Shown here: positions 43,193-53,875 of the stretch, in pieces
Layout: each line of letters starts with the position of its first letter
Numbering within the stretch: the first letter of the stretch is position 1
Assembly (NCBI GenBank): GCA_003223245.1
Contig: QHYI01000113.1
Coordinates: 1-55,413, forward strand
Reading direction: 5' to 3'
DNA from: Acidobacteriota bacterium
GTDB lineage: Bacteria > Acidobacteriota > Terriglobia > Acidiferrales > UBA7541
Length of the DNA: 55,413 nucleotides
Program-made: the position numbers and the translations under genes
The notes under the pieces: model-generated
What the model saw: only the letters and a program-made list of their open reading frames with translations
Databases searched by the model: none
Told to the model about the DNA's origin: nothing

Positions 43193-44049
43193 AGAGTTTC
43201 GTCCAGCGCCGGGATGAGTTCGTCCTGTTTGCGGAAATTCACAATGAAAGGGTCGTCGGAATTTTCAAAGCCTCCCCACGGCCCGAAGTAAGTCACGCGG
43301 CCTTCTTGCAGAAAGACGACGGTATCGGCCAGCTTTTTTGCCAAGCGCGTGTCATGCGTTACCACAATCGACGTTTTGTGGAAGGCTTCCTTCAAGCGCA
43401 AAATCAAATCGCCCATGTGCCCGGCCATGATGGGATCCACCATGGTCGTCGGTTCGTCGTACAGAATGGCCTCGGGATTCTGCGCGAAGGCGCGCCCGAT
43501 GGCCACCGCGCGCTTCATTCCGGTCGAGAGCTCGCTTGGCAACTTATCGAGCACATCGTTCACCTCGAGCAAACGCGCGATTTTCGCAACGTACTCGTCA
43601 ATATCTTCAGGCGTCAGTCCCGGCTGCCCGTCCAGCGGAAACGAGATGTTCTCTCGCACGGTGAGCGAGTCAAACAGCGCACCGGACTGAAACACCATCG
43701 TCACTTTGCGCCGCACTTCCGCAAATTGCTCCTCCGTGTAATTCGTAACGTCTTCCCCGTCGACAATGACCCGCCCGGAATCCGCTTTCAGAAAACCCAT
43801 GATGTGTTTCAACGTGACGGACTTCCCCACCCCGCTGCGCCCCATGATCACGCAGGTTTCCCCCTGCTTTACGCTGAAGCTGACGTGATCCAGCACCAGC
43901 CGTTCATCGAAAGCTTTGCACACATCGCGAAACTCGAAGAAATTCTCCTCACGAGGGTCGGCGTAGTCCTGCACCGTCAGCTCGCTCGCTGCGCGAGGAA
44001 AACTCAGCTTGGTAGGACCGCCCCGGTTGATGTTCAGAATGTCGGTCAT
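43189..44049 (-). CDS. MlaF-like ABC transporter ATPase
   Basis: A 286-aa ABC ATPase closest to the MlaF/Ttg2A group of lipid transporters. Walker A is GRSGVGKSVTLKHI, the Q-loop FQSGALFDSLTVRENI, the signature LSTGMKRAVAIGRAFA and Walker B ILYDEPTTMVDP. The N-terminal 40 residues before FFEFRDVCKAF are extra. No MlaE permease or MCE-domain gene is next to it; instead it is coupled to an APC permease (ATGA) and to mobA (ATGA, 44046-44049). The partner subunits are presumably elsewhere, or the protein has another use. Confidence 0.9.
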   Translation of the reverse strand: MTDILNINRGGPTKLSFPRAASELTVQDYADPREENFFEFRDVCKAFDERLVLDHVSFSVKQGETCVIMGRSGVGKSVTLKHIMGFLKADSGRVIVDGEDVTNYTEEQFAEVRRKVTMVFQSGALFDSLTVRENISFPLDGQPGLTPEDIDEYVAKIARLLEVNDVLDKLPSELSTGMKRAVAIGRAFAQNPEAILYDEPTTMVDPIMAGHMGDLILRLKEAFHKTSIVVTHDTRLAKKLADTVVFLQEGRVTYFGPWGGFENSDDPFIVNFRKQDELIPALDETL

Positions 44050-44690
44050 CTTTCTCGCGATTCCAAAATTCGCCGCGCTTCCTCGTATTCTGCGGGCGTA
44101 TTCATGTTCCAGAAAAGCCGGCCCGTCTTGTCAAACCGTGCCCAATCCCTTTCGTCAACAATTTCCATGCTAGCGCGTTTCATGGCCTCGGTCACTTTGC
44201 GTATGCCGTCCTCGAACGCATATTGCAACTTGCCAGTGGCGCCCGTATGCCAGCACGCGCAGAGCGGCTCTAGTCCCGCAGCAGACTGCGGCGCGACCAC
44301 CGCGCTACCGCTAGCCAGAGCGCGGTCTTTGAGATAAGTAAGCCAGTCGCGCGTGAGAAACGGCATGTCGCAGCCGATGATCATGCACCAGCGGTGCTGA
44401 TGATTCTGCGCGTGCGCATCCATCAGCGCGGTAATAATTCCGCCCAGCGGCCCTTGGCCCGGCCAGTGATCTTCCACGAGTCGCTCTCCCAATTCGGCAT
44501 AGCGCCCAAACGGCGCGACGACACTTACCGATCGCGTCACGTCCTTGACCAGCTTACACATCCGCGCCAGCATGGTCTCTCCATTCACTTCCGCCCGCGC
44601 CTTGTCGAATCCGAAGCGCGTGCTGGCGCCGCCAGCCATCACATAGCCTGCGAACCGCTCTGCGACGCTGGCCTCTCCCTCACGAGTCAC
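44046..44690 (-). CDS. mobA: Molybdenum cofactor guanylyltransferase MobA
   Basis: Transfers GMP to molybdopterin. The nucleotide-binding start GYVMAGGASTRFGFDKARAEVNGETML, GQGPLGGIITAL and the CDMPFL motif are conserved; 214 aa is normal. The annotated GTG start at 44690 lies in a repeat-like gap (gtgacttgtgactcgtgag), so the true start may be an inner GTG before ATGGCGGGCGG. It is followed by the ABC ATPase with a 4-base overlap and preceded by the response regulator after 17 bases. Confidence 0.9.
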   Translation of the reverse strand: MTREGEASVAERFAGYVMAGGASTRFGFDKARAEVNGETMLARMCKLVKDVTRSVSVVAPFGRYAELGERLVEDHWPGQGPLGGIITALMDAHAQNHQHRWCMIIGCDMPFLTRDWLTYLKDRALASGSAVVAPQSAAGLEPLCACWHTGATGKLQYAFEDGIRKVTEAMKRASMEIVDERDWARFDKTGRLFWNMNTPAEYEEARRILESRER

Positions 44691-44707
44691 AAGTCACCGG
44701 TTACAAC

Positions 44708-46108
44708 TCACTCTTCTTCCAGCGGCTCCCGTCCTGGCCTTCGAATCCCCAACTCCCGCAACTTTTCCTGCAAGCTTTGGCGGTGCAGCCCAATGGTCGC
44801 CGCGGTTCGCGAAACATTCCAGCGATGCTCCGCCAACTGCTTGGTCAGATAGGCGACCTCAAACTTCCGCTTGGCTTCGCGGAAATCCGCCTCTCCCATT
44901 CCGTTATCCGGCTGGTCGGAACCGTGTTTCACGGAAATCGTTTCTCCCTCGACCACTTCCGCAGGCAAATCGTCGACTCCGATCTCCTCCTTGCGGCAGA
45001 GCACCACGCTGCGTTCCAGCGCGTTCTTCAGTTCGCGCACATTGCCTGGCCAGTCGTATTTCTCAACCGCTCCCAGGGCTTCGCGGCTCAATCGTGCCGT
45101 CCGGCCCAATCTTGCGCCGTGCATTTGCAAAAAGGCTTCTGCCAGCAGCGCGATATCGCCTTTGTGGGCCCGCAGCGGCGGCAACTCCACAGTCACCACG
45201 CGAAGCCGGTAGAACAGGTCCTCGCGAAATTTTCCATTCCGAATTTCCGCAGCCAGATGGCGATGGGTCGCGCTGATGACGCGCACATCCACGGGCAGCG
45301 GCTGCGTCCCACCCAGGCGTTCAATCGTGCGATTTTCCAGCACACGCAGCACCTTGGCCTGCGTGACCGGATTCATGTCTCCGATTTCGTCCAAGAAGAT
45401 CGTCCCGCCCGATGCCAGCTCGAATTTTCCTTTTTTCTGCTGCGCAGCGCCCGTAAACGCTCCCCGTTCGTAGCCAAACAATTCCGATTCGATCAGCGTC
45501 TCGGGCAACGCGGCGCAATTCACGGCCACGTACGGCTTCCCCGCTCGTGGGGATCGCCTATGAATTTCCTGCGCCAGCAAATCTTTTCCCGTTCCGCTTT
45601 CTCCCAAAATCAGCACTGTCGAATCCGTCGGCGCCACGCGATCAGCCATTTCAAACGCGCGTCGCATCTCCGCCGAGCGCCCGATCATCCGCCCGAACTG
45701 CCCTTCGTTCGCCATGCGGCTGCGCAACGCAGCATTTTCTTTTTCGAGTGTTGCCAGCTTCAGTAGATTCGCCACTCGCTGCCGCAGTTCGTCCAATTCA
45801 AATCCTTTCACCAAATAATCGGCTGCTCCAAGCTGGAGCGCCTGGACCGCCGTTTTCGCCGTATCCAGCGCGGATACCATCAACACCGGCACTTCGCTCC
45901 CCTGCTCGCGCATCCACTTCAAGAAGGACATTCCGTCCTGTCCTGGCAGCACGAGGTCCAAGAGCACGAAATCCGGCTGCTCGCGCGGCAACGCCTCCCG
46001 CGCCGCTTCCGCGGAATCCGCTTCCGCAATTCGATATTTTGCTTCGAGCGCTTTGCGCAAACCGTATCTTGCCGCCGGCTCATCATCCACAATCAGTATG
46101 GTCTTCAT
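44708..46108 (-). CDS. NtrC-family sigma-54-dependent response regulator
   Basis: A 466-aa regulator with receiver domain (ILIVDDEP, phospho-acceptor D51 in LLDLVLPGQDG, K101), AAA+ domain (Walker A GESGTGKD at 169-176; GAFTGA loop at 216-221, which contacts sigma-54; DEIGDMNPVTQAKVLRVLE) and a Fis-type helix-turn-helix (NVSRTAATIGLHRQSLQEKLRELGI). The ATG at 46108 gives the standard start; the frame extends to 46207 without homology. Encoded directly after the histidine kinase, its likely partner. Target promoters are unknown. Confidence 0.94.
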   Translation of the reverse strand: MKTILIVDDEPAARYGLRKALEAKYRIAEADSAEAAREALPREQPDFVLLDLVLPGQDGMSFLKWMREQGSEVPVLMVSALDTAKTAVQALQLGAADYLVKGFELDELRQRVANLLKLATLEKENAALRSRMANEGQFGRMIGRSAEMRRAFEMADRVAPTDSTVLILGESGTGKDLLAQEIHRRSPRAGKPYVAVNCAALPETLIESELFGYERGAFTGAAQQKKGKFELASGGTIFLDEIGDMNPVTQAKVLRVLENRTIERLGGTQPLPVDVRVISATHRHLAAEIRNGKFREDLFYRLRVVTVELPPLRAHKGDIALLAEAFLQMHGARLGRTARLSREALGAVEKYDWPGNVRELKNALERSVVLCRKEEIGVDDLPAEVVEGETISVKHGSDQPDNGMGEADFREAKRKFEVAYLTKQLAEHRWNVSRTAATIGLHRQSLQEKLRELGIRRPGREPLEEE

Positions 46109-46245
46109 TTGGCCCGCTTTCTTGGAGCGCGGCAGCCCTGCTGCCGCTTTTGCCGTCACTGATCCCTCGTAAACCTCGAAAACGGGAGCCGGTTTCCCGC
46201 ATTCCATGAAACCCGAACGTTGCTTAGCTCCCGCGCGCAGCCCGA

Positions 46246-48243
46246 CTAAGCAGTAGGCAGCGTTATCTTGAACCTCGTTCCTTTGCTATCCTTTTTTGGG
46301 CTTTTTGGGCTTTCCCAGTCGATTTTCCCGCCAAACTCTGCTACCCTGCGCGCCACAATCGCCAGACCCAATCCCGTTCCCTGCGCTTTCGTCGTAAAGA
46401 ACGGCTGCAAAATCTTTTCTCGAAGAGCCGCAGGAATTCCAGGTCCGTCATCTTCCACGAGCAAGGACAAATTTCCGTCCTCCCGTACGGCGGTCACGCT
46501 TACGCTTCCTCCGCGCGGCGCGGCCTCGAGCGCGTTCACCACGAGGTTTGACACAATGTCATTCAGAGCCTCCGGGCTTACGGCAACACGCGCGTTCAGT
46601 CCGGAAACTTGCGTGCGCAGCTTCAGCCCACGGCGCTCCGCCTCATGGAACAAAACGCCTACCACTTCTTCGATCACTGTCGCTGCATCACAATGAGCTA
46701 CCGCGTCTGCTAGGCGCACCGCCGGCCTGCTGAATTGCAGCAGTTGACTGAGCTTCGTCGAAAGCCTGCCAATCTCTTCCAGCACCATCTTTGTTTCGCC
46801 GCCAATGGACTCCGGCAACTCCGGATTCTCCAATTGCACCTGCAGAATCGTCTTGATTGAGCCCAGCGGATTTTTCAGGTTGTGCGAAATGCTCGCCGCC
46901 ATCTGCCCTACCAGGGCCAGCCGCTCGCGTTCCGCCAATTCCCTTTCGAGCCGCAGCTTCTCCTCGATTAACCGGCACAAATCCAGCGCCCCCGGCAACT
47001 GCTCGCACAAAAACTCTATTGCCGCGGCGGTGTCTCCTGAAATTGTGGCCCCGTGAGGTTCGACGTGAAGCATGCCCTCAGTTTTTCCGTCGCGCAGGAT
47101 TGCAAACTCATGCGGATCGAAAGCAAACGCCGCTCGAGGCTCGCCTGCTTCTGCACCGGTAGCAAGAAGCTTTTCGTTGCCTGGCAAAGCAAGCCGCGCC
47201 TCGCGCAGCTCAAACTGTTCCTTGATTCTTCGCTCCGTAAAACGAACGAGTTTTTCCAGATTGCCCTGACGCGCCTCTTGCTGAATCTGGGCCATCAACT
47301 TCTGCACCCGATCCATTTCCAGCTGAGCCGTTTCTCGCAAAATTCGTCCCAGCACCCGCTGGAGCGGCTCGATGAAGATCACCAGCACGAACAAAAGGAT
47401 CGCGGCAGATGCCTCGGGCGGCAGCCACGGCTCTAACCACGTGCCGACGCGGCGAACCAGGCTTAAATAAAGCAGGGCCAGAAATGTCGCCGAAACGGCG
47501 TACAGCAGATTCTTCTGCCGCCCGATCTGCAGGAAGTTTCGCCGATACACGAGCTCGAGGAGCACCGTGAACGGCACCATGGGCAGCAGAAAAAACGCCG
47601 TCTCCAGCGCTTCGCTGGTTGGTTTGGAAATGGGATAGGGCGCCACATGCAGCACGCCAGTTCCCAGGAAAGCAAGGGCAAAGAAGAGCAGCAGCGCGCA
47701 ATGAAAATAGCGTTGCGCTCGGTCCGGAGCTGTTGTCGCGAAGCGTCTCTCCCAGCCGGCACACCAAGCGAGCGCAACCGACAGCACGATGGCGAAACCC
47801 GTTCCCAAAGAGTTTCCCGGCCCAACGAAATCGAAATGCCCGCCCCGCACAAGCAGCGGAATGCGACCGAGTGCCAGATACAATCCTGCAAGATAAAACA
47901 GCGCCAAGACCGCGCGCTTCCACGCCTTGACCTGAAGCAGCCCGCGCGTCTCTGCATATTCCATGTGCAGGTGCAGCAGCAGCGCGGGCAACAGGCACAG
48001 GCCTGCCGAGATGATCACGACGGCGAAGCCTTCGACCCCTGCGGGTGGCTTCCGGTAATAGATTTGCGAGTTCAGCGCGAGAAGCGAGCCGCCGTAGAGA
48101 AGAAAGAACGCCATGCAGAGAAAAAAGAACACGCGCTCGAAATTGCGCTGCCGCCGGTAGCCGAGAATCACGACCATCCAGAAAAGCTCGATCAGCGTGC
48201 CGGCCGAGTAGCCAATCAGCCTGAGATAGAGCAATAGCCCCAC
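46246..48243 (-). CDS. Membrane sensor histidine kinase
   Basis: A 665-aa kinase with about nine N-terminal membrane helices (residues 5-300) without a large periplasmic domain, a GAF-like linker (MLHVEPHGATISGDTAAAIEFLCEQLPGAL), and HisKA/HATPase domains. The phospho-acceptor is His 453 in QMAASISHNLKNPLGSI; N box LVVNALEAAPRGG, G1 VEDDGPGIP and G2 GTGLGLAIVARRV are complete. The multi-helix input resembles PrsK- or 7TMR-type kinases that sense within the membrane. It heads the minus-strand set HK-regulator-mobA-ABC-APC and faces away from groES. Confidence 0.92.
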   Translation of the reverse strand: MGLLLYLRLIGYSAGTLIELFWMVVILGYRRQRNFERVFFFLCMAFFLLYGGSLLALNSQIYYRKPPAGVEGFAVVIISAGLCLLPALLLHLHMEYAETRGLLQVKAWKRAVLALFYLAGLYLALGRIPLLVRGGHFDFVGPGNSLGTGFAIVLSVALAWCAGWERRFATTAPDRAQRYFHCALLLFFALAFLGTGVLHVAPYPISKPTSEALETAFFLLPMVPFTVLLELVYRRNFLQIGRQKNLLYAVSATFLALLYLSLVRRVGTWLEPWLPPEASAAILLFVLVIFIEPLQRVLGRILRETAQLEMDRVQKLMAQIQQEARQGNLEKLVRFTERRIKEQFELREARLALPGNEKLLATGAEAGEPRAAFAFDPHEFAILRDGKTEGMLHVEPHGATISGDTAAAIEFLCEQLPGALDLCRLIEEKLRLERELAERERLALVGQMAASISHNLKNPLGSIKTILQVQLENPELPESIGGETKMVLEEIGRLSTKLSQLLQFSRPAVRLADAVAHCDAATVIEEVVGVLFHEAERRGLKLRTQVSGLNARVAVSPEALNDIVSNLVVNALEAAPRGGSVSVTAVREDGNLSLLVEDDGPGIPAALREKILQPFFTTKAQGTGLGLAIVARRVAEFGGKIDWESPKSPKKDSKGTRFKITLPTA

Positions 48244-48433
48244 AATGAAGTCCGCTTCAAAGAATTTTGGCCAAAGAGGAGCGTGAAGAACTGCCTAAAT
48301 CCTACTCTGAGAAGCTAAGCAAGGCAATTGCCACGTGCAAGATTTTTCTTGCACCATACAACTAATTACAATAAAAGGAGTTATACGATAACTTAGCCCA
48401 CGGCCAGCTTCGGTGAAAAAGTCAGGCAAATGC

Positions 48434-48461
48434 TTGACATGCAAGACTTTCATGCTATATT
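48434..48461 (+). promoter_or_regulatory. groESL promoter (sigma-70 type)
   Basis: TTGACA at 48434-48439 and TATATT at 48456-48461 with a 16-bp spacer; the -10 box runs into the CIRCE element. Confidence 0.8.
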
Positions 48462-48486
48462 AGCACTCGGTTGTGAGGAGTGCTAA
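48460..48486 (+). promoter_or_regulatory. CIRCE operator (HrcA-binding inverted repeat)
   Basis: Perfect TTAGCACTC-N9-GAGTGCTAA, the consensus HrcA operator, overlapping the -10 element of the groES promoter. It implies that groESL is repressed by HrcA at normal temperature; hrcA itself is outside the window. Confidence 0.97.
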
Positions 48487-48545
48487 TCCTCATGCACTCC
48501 CAAAACCACTTTAAGCCGCAACATCAACCTACGGAGGTTCTCCAG

Positions 48546-48866
48546 ATGGCAGTGCATCTCACCCCGCTTCACGACCGTGTCATTGTGAAGCGCATTGAAG
48601 AGAAGGAAACGGTCAAGGGTGGCATCATTATCCCTGACTCCGCAAAAGAAAAACCCATGGAGGGCGAAGTCATCGCTGTCGGCGCGGGCAAGCGCGAGAA
48701 GGGCGAGTTGATCCCTCTCGACGTCAAGCCCGGCGACCGCGTCCTCTTTGGCAAGTACAGCGGTACGGAAATCAAGATCGAAGACGAAGAATATCTTATC
48801 CTTCGCGAAGAAGAAATTCTGGCGAAGTTGAGCGGCGCCGCCAAGGCCGCAGGTTCCCGCAAGTAA
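48546..48866 (+). CDS. groES: Co-chaperonin GroES
   Basis: 10-kDa chaperonin lid (106 aa): [33 protein letters not shown] carries the mobile loop, followed by [46 protein letters not shown]. The ATG at 48546 follows a CGGAGG ribosome binding site (48530-48535). The C-terminal AAKAAGSRK tail is longer than usual. Transcribed from the CIRCE-controlled promoter. Confidence 0.97.
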   Translation: MAVHLTPLHDRVIVKRIEEKETVKGGIIIPDSAKEKPMEGEVIAVGAGKREKGELIPLDVKPGDRVLFGKYSGTEIKIEDEEYLILREEEILAKLSGAAKAAGSRK

Positions 48867-48883
48867 CCTCGCAGTTGCTGTAG

Positions 48884-48910
48884 CTCAGGGCTTCAGCCCT
48901 GAGGGTTTTT
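48884..48910 (+). terminator. Terminator-like hairpin after groES
   Basis: CTCAGGGC-TTCA-GCCCTGAG, an 8-bp perfect stem with a 4-base loop, followed by GGTTTTT. It lies between groES and groEL and would attenuate groEL. A second hairpin, GCCGGGC-TCTA-GCCCGGC (48919-48936), follows. Confidence 0.7.
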
Positions 48911-48943
48911 CCAGGATGGCCGGGCTCTAGCCCGGCAGTAGTG

Positions 48944-48999
48944 GCGGGTCTTGTTTTAGGCTGAGGCTTCTTGCCAAAGCCAGACCCGTGGTTTTTCTC
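48944..48999 (+). terminator. Second terminator-like structure before groEL
   Basis: CGGGTCT near 48944 pairs with AGACCCG near 48983-48989, with an inner GGCTTCTTGCC-type stem, followed by TGGTTTTTCTCTT. Weaker than the first but also ends in a T-run. The groEL ribosome binding site (AGGAGG, 49032-49037) comes afterwards. Confidence 0.5.
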
Positions 49000-49044
49000 T
49001 TAGGAATTTGGCAGTTTGGTCGAAGATTCATCAGGAGGAACTAA

Positions 49045-50679
<1,635 letters not shown>

Positions 50680-50735
50680 AACCATCCGCCTGCCTGCCGC
50701 TGACAAAAACAGGCTTCAGCCCGGTGTCCTTCTTT

Positions 50736-50770
50736 GCGGGCCAGTCGACCGACTGGCCCGCTTTCTCTTT
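50736..50770 (+). terminator. groEL terminator
   Basis: GCGGGCCAGTCG and CGACTGGCCCGC form a near-perfect 12-bp stem, followed by TTTCTCTTT. It is 56 bp after the groEL stop. Another GC hairpin (GGGGCG...CGCCCC, 50777-50798) follows without a T-run. Confidence 0.8.
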
Positions 50771-51036
50771 ATATAGGGGCGCAGCCTGCTACGCCCCATC
50801 TCGGCAAGGTTAAAGCGCTTAGGCGTTCTCCGCTCATCCCAATGCTCGACGCAATCCCGAAAGGACGGGCGGAGGTATCTAACAATTAGGCCATACTGTT
50901 CGAATACCGCAACCCTGCCGGCCCATAAAGGCTGACCATCTGAAAATGTACACTGGCTTCGATTGCCTCCCCTGCCCTGCTTCGCTTACACTCTCCCTGC
51001 CTCAGCCACAGACTCTTCAGGGGGGAGTCCCACAAT
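50771..51036. other. Intergenic region between groEL and the phosphate transport pair
   Basis: About 270 bp. It holds the GGGGCG/CGCCCC hairpin at 50777-50798, then unremarkable sequence. No gene or tRNA seen. The ribosome binding site of the next gene (GGGGGGAG) is at its end. Confidence 0.4.
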
Positions 51037-51663
51037 ATGCCCGGACTTCTACAACGCTTCCTGCCGCGCGAAGAGGGTTTCTTCGACCTATTCAACAAAC
51101 AAGCGGCTAACATCCACGACGGGGCGGAAGCCCTTCTCAAAATGCTAGAACATTACACGGGGGTTCCGGAGCAGGTGCAAATCGTCAAGGCCTTCGAGCA
51201 CGAGGGCGACGAAATCACCCACGCCATTTTCACCAAGCTCAATCAGACCTTCATCACTCCTTTCGATCGCGAAGACATTCACGAGCTTTGCAGCCAGCTC
51301 GACGACATTATCGACCTCATCGACGCCGCTGCCAGCCGTTTCGTTCTCTACCGCGTCGACTCGGTTCGCACCGGCACGCTCGACCTCATCAAAATTCTGG
51401 TGGCCGCCACCTCCGAAGTCGAATCCGCGGTGCGGGCCCTGGGAACTCCCGATAGCGCCATTCAGCATTGCATTGAGATCAATCGCTATGAGAACGACAG
51501 CGACCGCATCTGCCGCACTTTGATCGCTCAGCTCTTCGACGAGGAAAAGGATTCCGTCCAGATCATCAAATGGAAGGAGATTTACGAGGTCATCGAAACG
51601 GCGGTCGACAAATGCGAAGACGTTGCCAACGTCATCGAAGGCGTCATCCTCAAGTCCGCGTAA
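51037..51663 (+). CDS. DUF47 (PhoU-like) phosphate transport accessory protein
   Basis: A 208-aa all-helical protein of the DUF47/TIGR00153 family, related to PhoU: FLPREEGFFDLFNKQAANIHDGAEAL, VKAFEHEGDEITHAIFTKLNQTFITPFDREDIHELCSQLDDIIDLIDAAASR, with conserved acidic/histidine residues that bind metal clusters in PhoU-like proteins. It precedes pit by 72 bases; DUF47-Pit pairs are common and the protein probably regulates the transporter. Confidence 0.93.
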   Translation: MPGLLQRFLPREEGFFDLFNKQAANIHDGAEALLKMLEHYTGVPEQVQIVKAFEHEGDEITHAIFTKLNQTFITPFDREDIHELCSQLDDIIDLIDAAASRFVLYRVDSVRTGTLDLIKILVAATSEVESAVRALGTPDSAIQHCIEINRYENDSDRICRTLIAQLFDEEKDSVQIIKWKEIYEVIETAVDKCEDVANVIEGVILKSA

Positions 51664-51735
51664 TCTCGCGCCAATGCCTCCTCGCTTCCCACACATCCTC
51701 GCCACTAGCCACTCGCCGCTTCTTCGAGGCTTCTT

Positions 51736-52746
51736 GTGACCAGCTTCTCTCTCTTTCTCGTTGTCGTCTTTCTCACCCTCGCCTTTGAATTCTCAAACGG
51801 CTGGCATGATGCCGCCAATTCCATTGCCACTGTCGTTTCCACACGGGTTCTCAAACCCTTCACGGCCGTCGCCTGGGCTTCCTTCTGGAATTTCATCGCT
51901 GCCTTCTTTTTCGGGACTGCAGTCGCTGGCACCATTGGCAAAGGGCTCGTGCAAATCGACTTGATCAACCAGCAGGTGATCCTCGCAGGTCTGCTCGGCG
52001 CTATCACTTGGAACCTCACCACCTTGGTTCTCGGCTTGCCCACGAGCTCCTCGCATGCCCTCATGGGTGGTTACGGCGGCGCCGCTGTGGCCTACGCCGG
52101 ATTCAAGGCGCTGATCCTCTCAGGCTGGGTCAAGCCGGTTCTTTTCATTGTTCTCTCGCCGATTGTCGGCATGGTGCTTGCCATATTTCTCACGAGTCTC
52201 ACCAGTTGGATCGTTCGTCGGCAGATGCCCTTGAGGGTCGACCGTTGGTTTCGCCGGCTGCAGCTTTTTTCCGCCGCCCTGTTCAGCCTGGGCCACGGCA
52301 CCAACGACGCGCAAAAAGGCATGGGCATCATTACGGCAGCGCTAGTGACCGCCGGCCTTCTCAAAACCACACCTGAAGGGAGATTCCCCGTTCCCTTTTG
52401 GGTCATTATCTGCTGTCACTTGGCCATGGGCGGGGGCACCATGGCCGGTGGCTGGCGCATCATCAAAACCATGGGCCAGCGCATCACCAAGCTCACTCCT
52501 TTCGGCGGCTTTTCCGCTGAGACTGCCGGAGGAATCACCATCGTCGCCAACGCTTTCTTTGGCATTCCAGTGAGCACCACGCATACGATTACCGGCGCTA
52601 TTGTCGGCGTGGGCGCGGCCCGGCGGCTTTCGGCGGTCCGCTGGGGCATCACCCGCCACATTGTCTGGGCCTGGATCCTCACCATCCCCGGTGCCGCGCT
52701 GTTCGGCGCCGTTCTCTTCAAAGCCTTGATTCCCATTCTTCGCTAA
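51736..52746 (+). CDS. pit: Low-affinity inorganic phosphate transporter Pit
   Basis: A 336-aa PiT-family permease with duplicated signature sequences: FEFSNGWHDAANSIATVVSTRVL at the N-terminus and SLGHGTNDAQKGMGIITAAL in the second half; GLPTSSSHALMGGYGG and GIPVSTTHTITGAIVGVGA are the paired phosphate-binding repeats. The start is a GTG at 51736. Substrate: phosphate, possibly as metal-phosphate complex, by proton symport. Confidence 0.95.
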   Translation: MTSFSLFLVVVFLTLAFEFSNGWHDAANSIATVVSTRVLKPFTAVAWASFWNFIAAFFFGTAVAGTIGKGLVQIDLINQQVILAGLLGAITWNLTTLVLGLPTSSSHALMGGYGGAAVAYAGFKALILSGWVKPVLFIVLSPIVGMVLAIFLTSLTSWIVRRQMPLRVDRWFRRLQLFSAALFSLGHGTNDAQKGMGIITAALVTAGLLKTTPEGRFPVPFWVIICCHLAMGGGTMAGGWRIIKTMGQRITKLTPFGGFSAETAGGITIVANAFFGIPVSTTHTITGAIVGVGAARRLSAVRWGITRHIVWAWILTIPGAALFGAVLFKALIPILR

Positions 52747-52863
52747 GTCATCCTAGGTAGTTGCGCAGGCCCCTCGCCCGGTCCCGTTTTAGCTCCCCAA
52801 AAACGCTTGGCCTGGTCTCGCGACCTTTGCTAATACTCCATCGCCCAGGAAATGGAGGCTTTC

Positions 52864-53313
52864 ATGACCAACGGAACTACACTCCCACCCATGCCCACCC
52901 CCGGAACCTCTTCGACATCGAATTTCGCCCTTCTGGTCCTGCGCATCGCTTGCTCGCTCCCGGTTCTTTACCACGGCAGTGGCATCCTATTCGGAGCCTT
53001 TGGCGGCCCAGGGCCAAAGGGCTTCGCGGCTTACGAGCACCTGTCGGTAACTTACGGTTATCTCGTTGGTTTGGCCCAATTTGCCGGCGGGTTAGCGATT
53101 CTTCTCGGCGCCCTACAGCGCCTTGGCTCGATCTGCGTCATCATCGTTATGATCGGCGCAATCCATCTCGTACACTGGCCCAACGGCTTCGATATCAGCA
53201 GAAACGGCATGGAGTTCGCCCTCACCGAGCTTTTGCTGGCTCTCGGGCTCTTAATCACCGGCTCCGGCTCATTTGCTCTTGGCCGCATCCTCGGCCCCTT
53301 GAAAAAGCTCTGA
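52864..53313 (+). CDS. DoxX-family membrane protein
   Basis: A 149-aa protein with four predicted helices; LRIACSLPVLYHGSGILFGAFGGPGPKGFAAY and VGLAQFAGGLAILLGALQRLGSICVIIVMIGAI match the DoxX family, whose members are linked to thiosulfate oxidation or oxidative stress in different organisms. The ATG at 52864 has GGAGG five bases upstream and is preferred over the ATG at 52852, which overlaps that site. Stands alone between pit and a small unknown gene. Confidence 0.85.
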   Translation: MTNGTTLPPMPTPGTSSTSNFALLVLRIACSLPVLYHGSGILFGAFGGPGPKGFAAYEHLSVTYGYLVGLAQFAGGLAILLGALQRLGSICVIIVMIGAIHLVHWPNGFDISRNGMEFALTELLLALGLLITGSGSFALGRILGPLKKL

Positions 53314-53599
53314 GCGGCCATTTTGTTGGCAAGCCCCAAACGTACGCCCATCGGCTTTGAGCTGGCAATCGTGCCTCTGCGGTTCATGCCTCCCCTTACT
53401 GGCGAATGCAATCTTTTTGACCAGGAAAGGCAAAAGCTTGCACAAATCCGCGTTACTCCCGTGGTTAACATCCTATAAATCAGTGGATTGCCGCTTAGCT
53501 ATCTTGGTAGGGTACATGCTCCCCACGAATGACAGATATCCCGGCCGAGAATCGGCAACCTGGGTTGGTGTTTCGCTTGGCCGCGTTTGGGGGCGTGCT
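53314..53599. other. Intergenic region without recognisable gene
   Basis: About 285 bp after doxX. An open frame runs through it in phase with the next small gene, but the amino-acid sequence (MSWQSCLCGSCLPLLANAIF) shows no family features and codon use is unlike the neighbours; I treat it as non-coding. Confidence 0.4.
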
Positions 53600-53875
53600 A
53601 TGGTCTTCCTGAATCCATCTGAAGCCGAAACCTTTCAGCAATTCCTGAACGGGGAACGCCTCTGGTCCTGGCCGAATGGCAGAGTGCAACTCGGTCAGAG
53701 CTTCCCCGACCTGGGCATCGTCAATCACTTAGTGGGCCAAGGTTTTCTCAACCGTGACTACGAACCCACCGAAGGCGGACGCGCCGCCTTGCAATCCTGG
53801 CTCAACTCCAAAGGCTTGCCAGCCACGACCGTCCTTCGTACCCCCGACGCCAGCCTCCGCCCACGCTTGTCGTAG
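53600..53875 (+). CDS. Small hypothetical protein
   Basis: A 91-aa protein (VFLNPSEAETFQQFLNGERLWSWPNGRVQLGQSFPDLGIVNHLVGQGFLNRDYEPTEGGRAALQSWL) with a winged-helix-like pattern (GLVxxLVGQGFLxxxYEPTEGGRAAL resembles the recognition and wing part of small helix-turn-helix proteins). I do not recognise the family. The ATG at 53600 is chosen because similarity to a folded domain starts there; an open frame upstream to 53357 is probably spurious. Confidence 0.5.
   Translation: MVFLNPSEAETFQQFLNGERLWSWPNGRVQLGQSFPDLGIVNHLVGQGFLNRDYEPTEGGRAALQSWLNSKGLPATTVLRTPDASLRPRLS

Noticed and set aside
53357-53599. N-terminal extension of the small hypothetical gene at 53600
   Set aside because: The added 81 residues have no homology-like pattern and codon use differs from the part after 53600.
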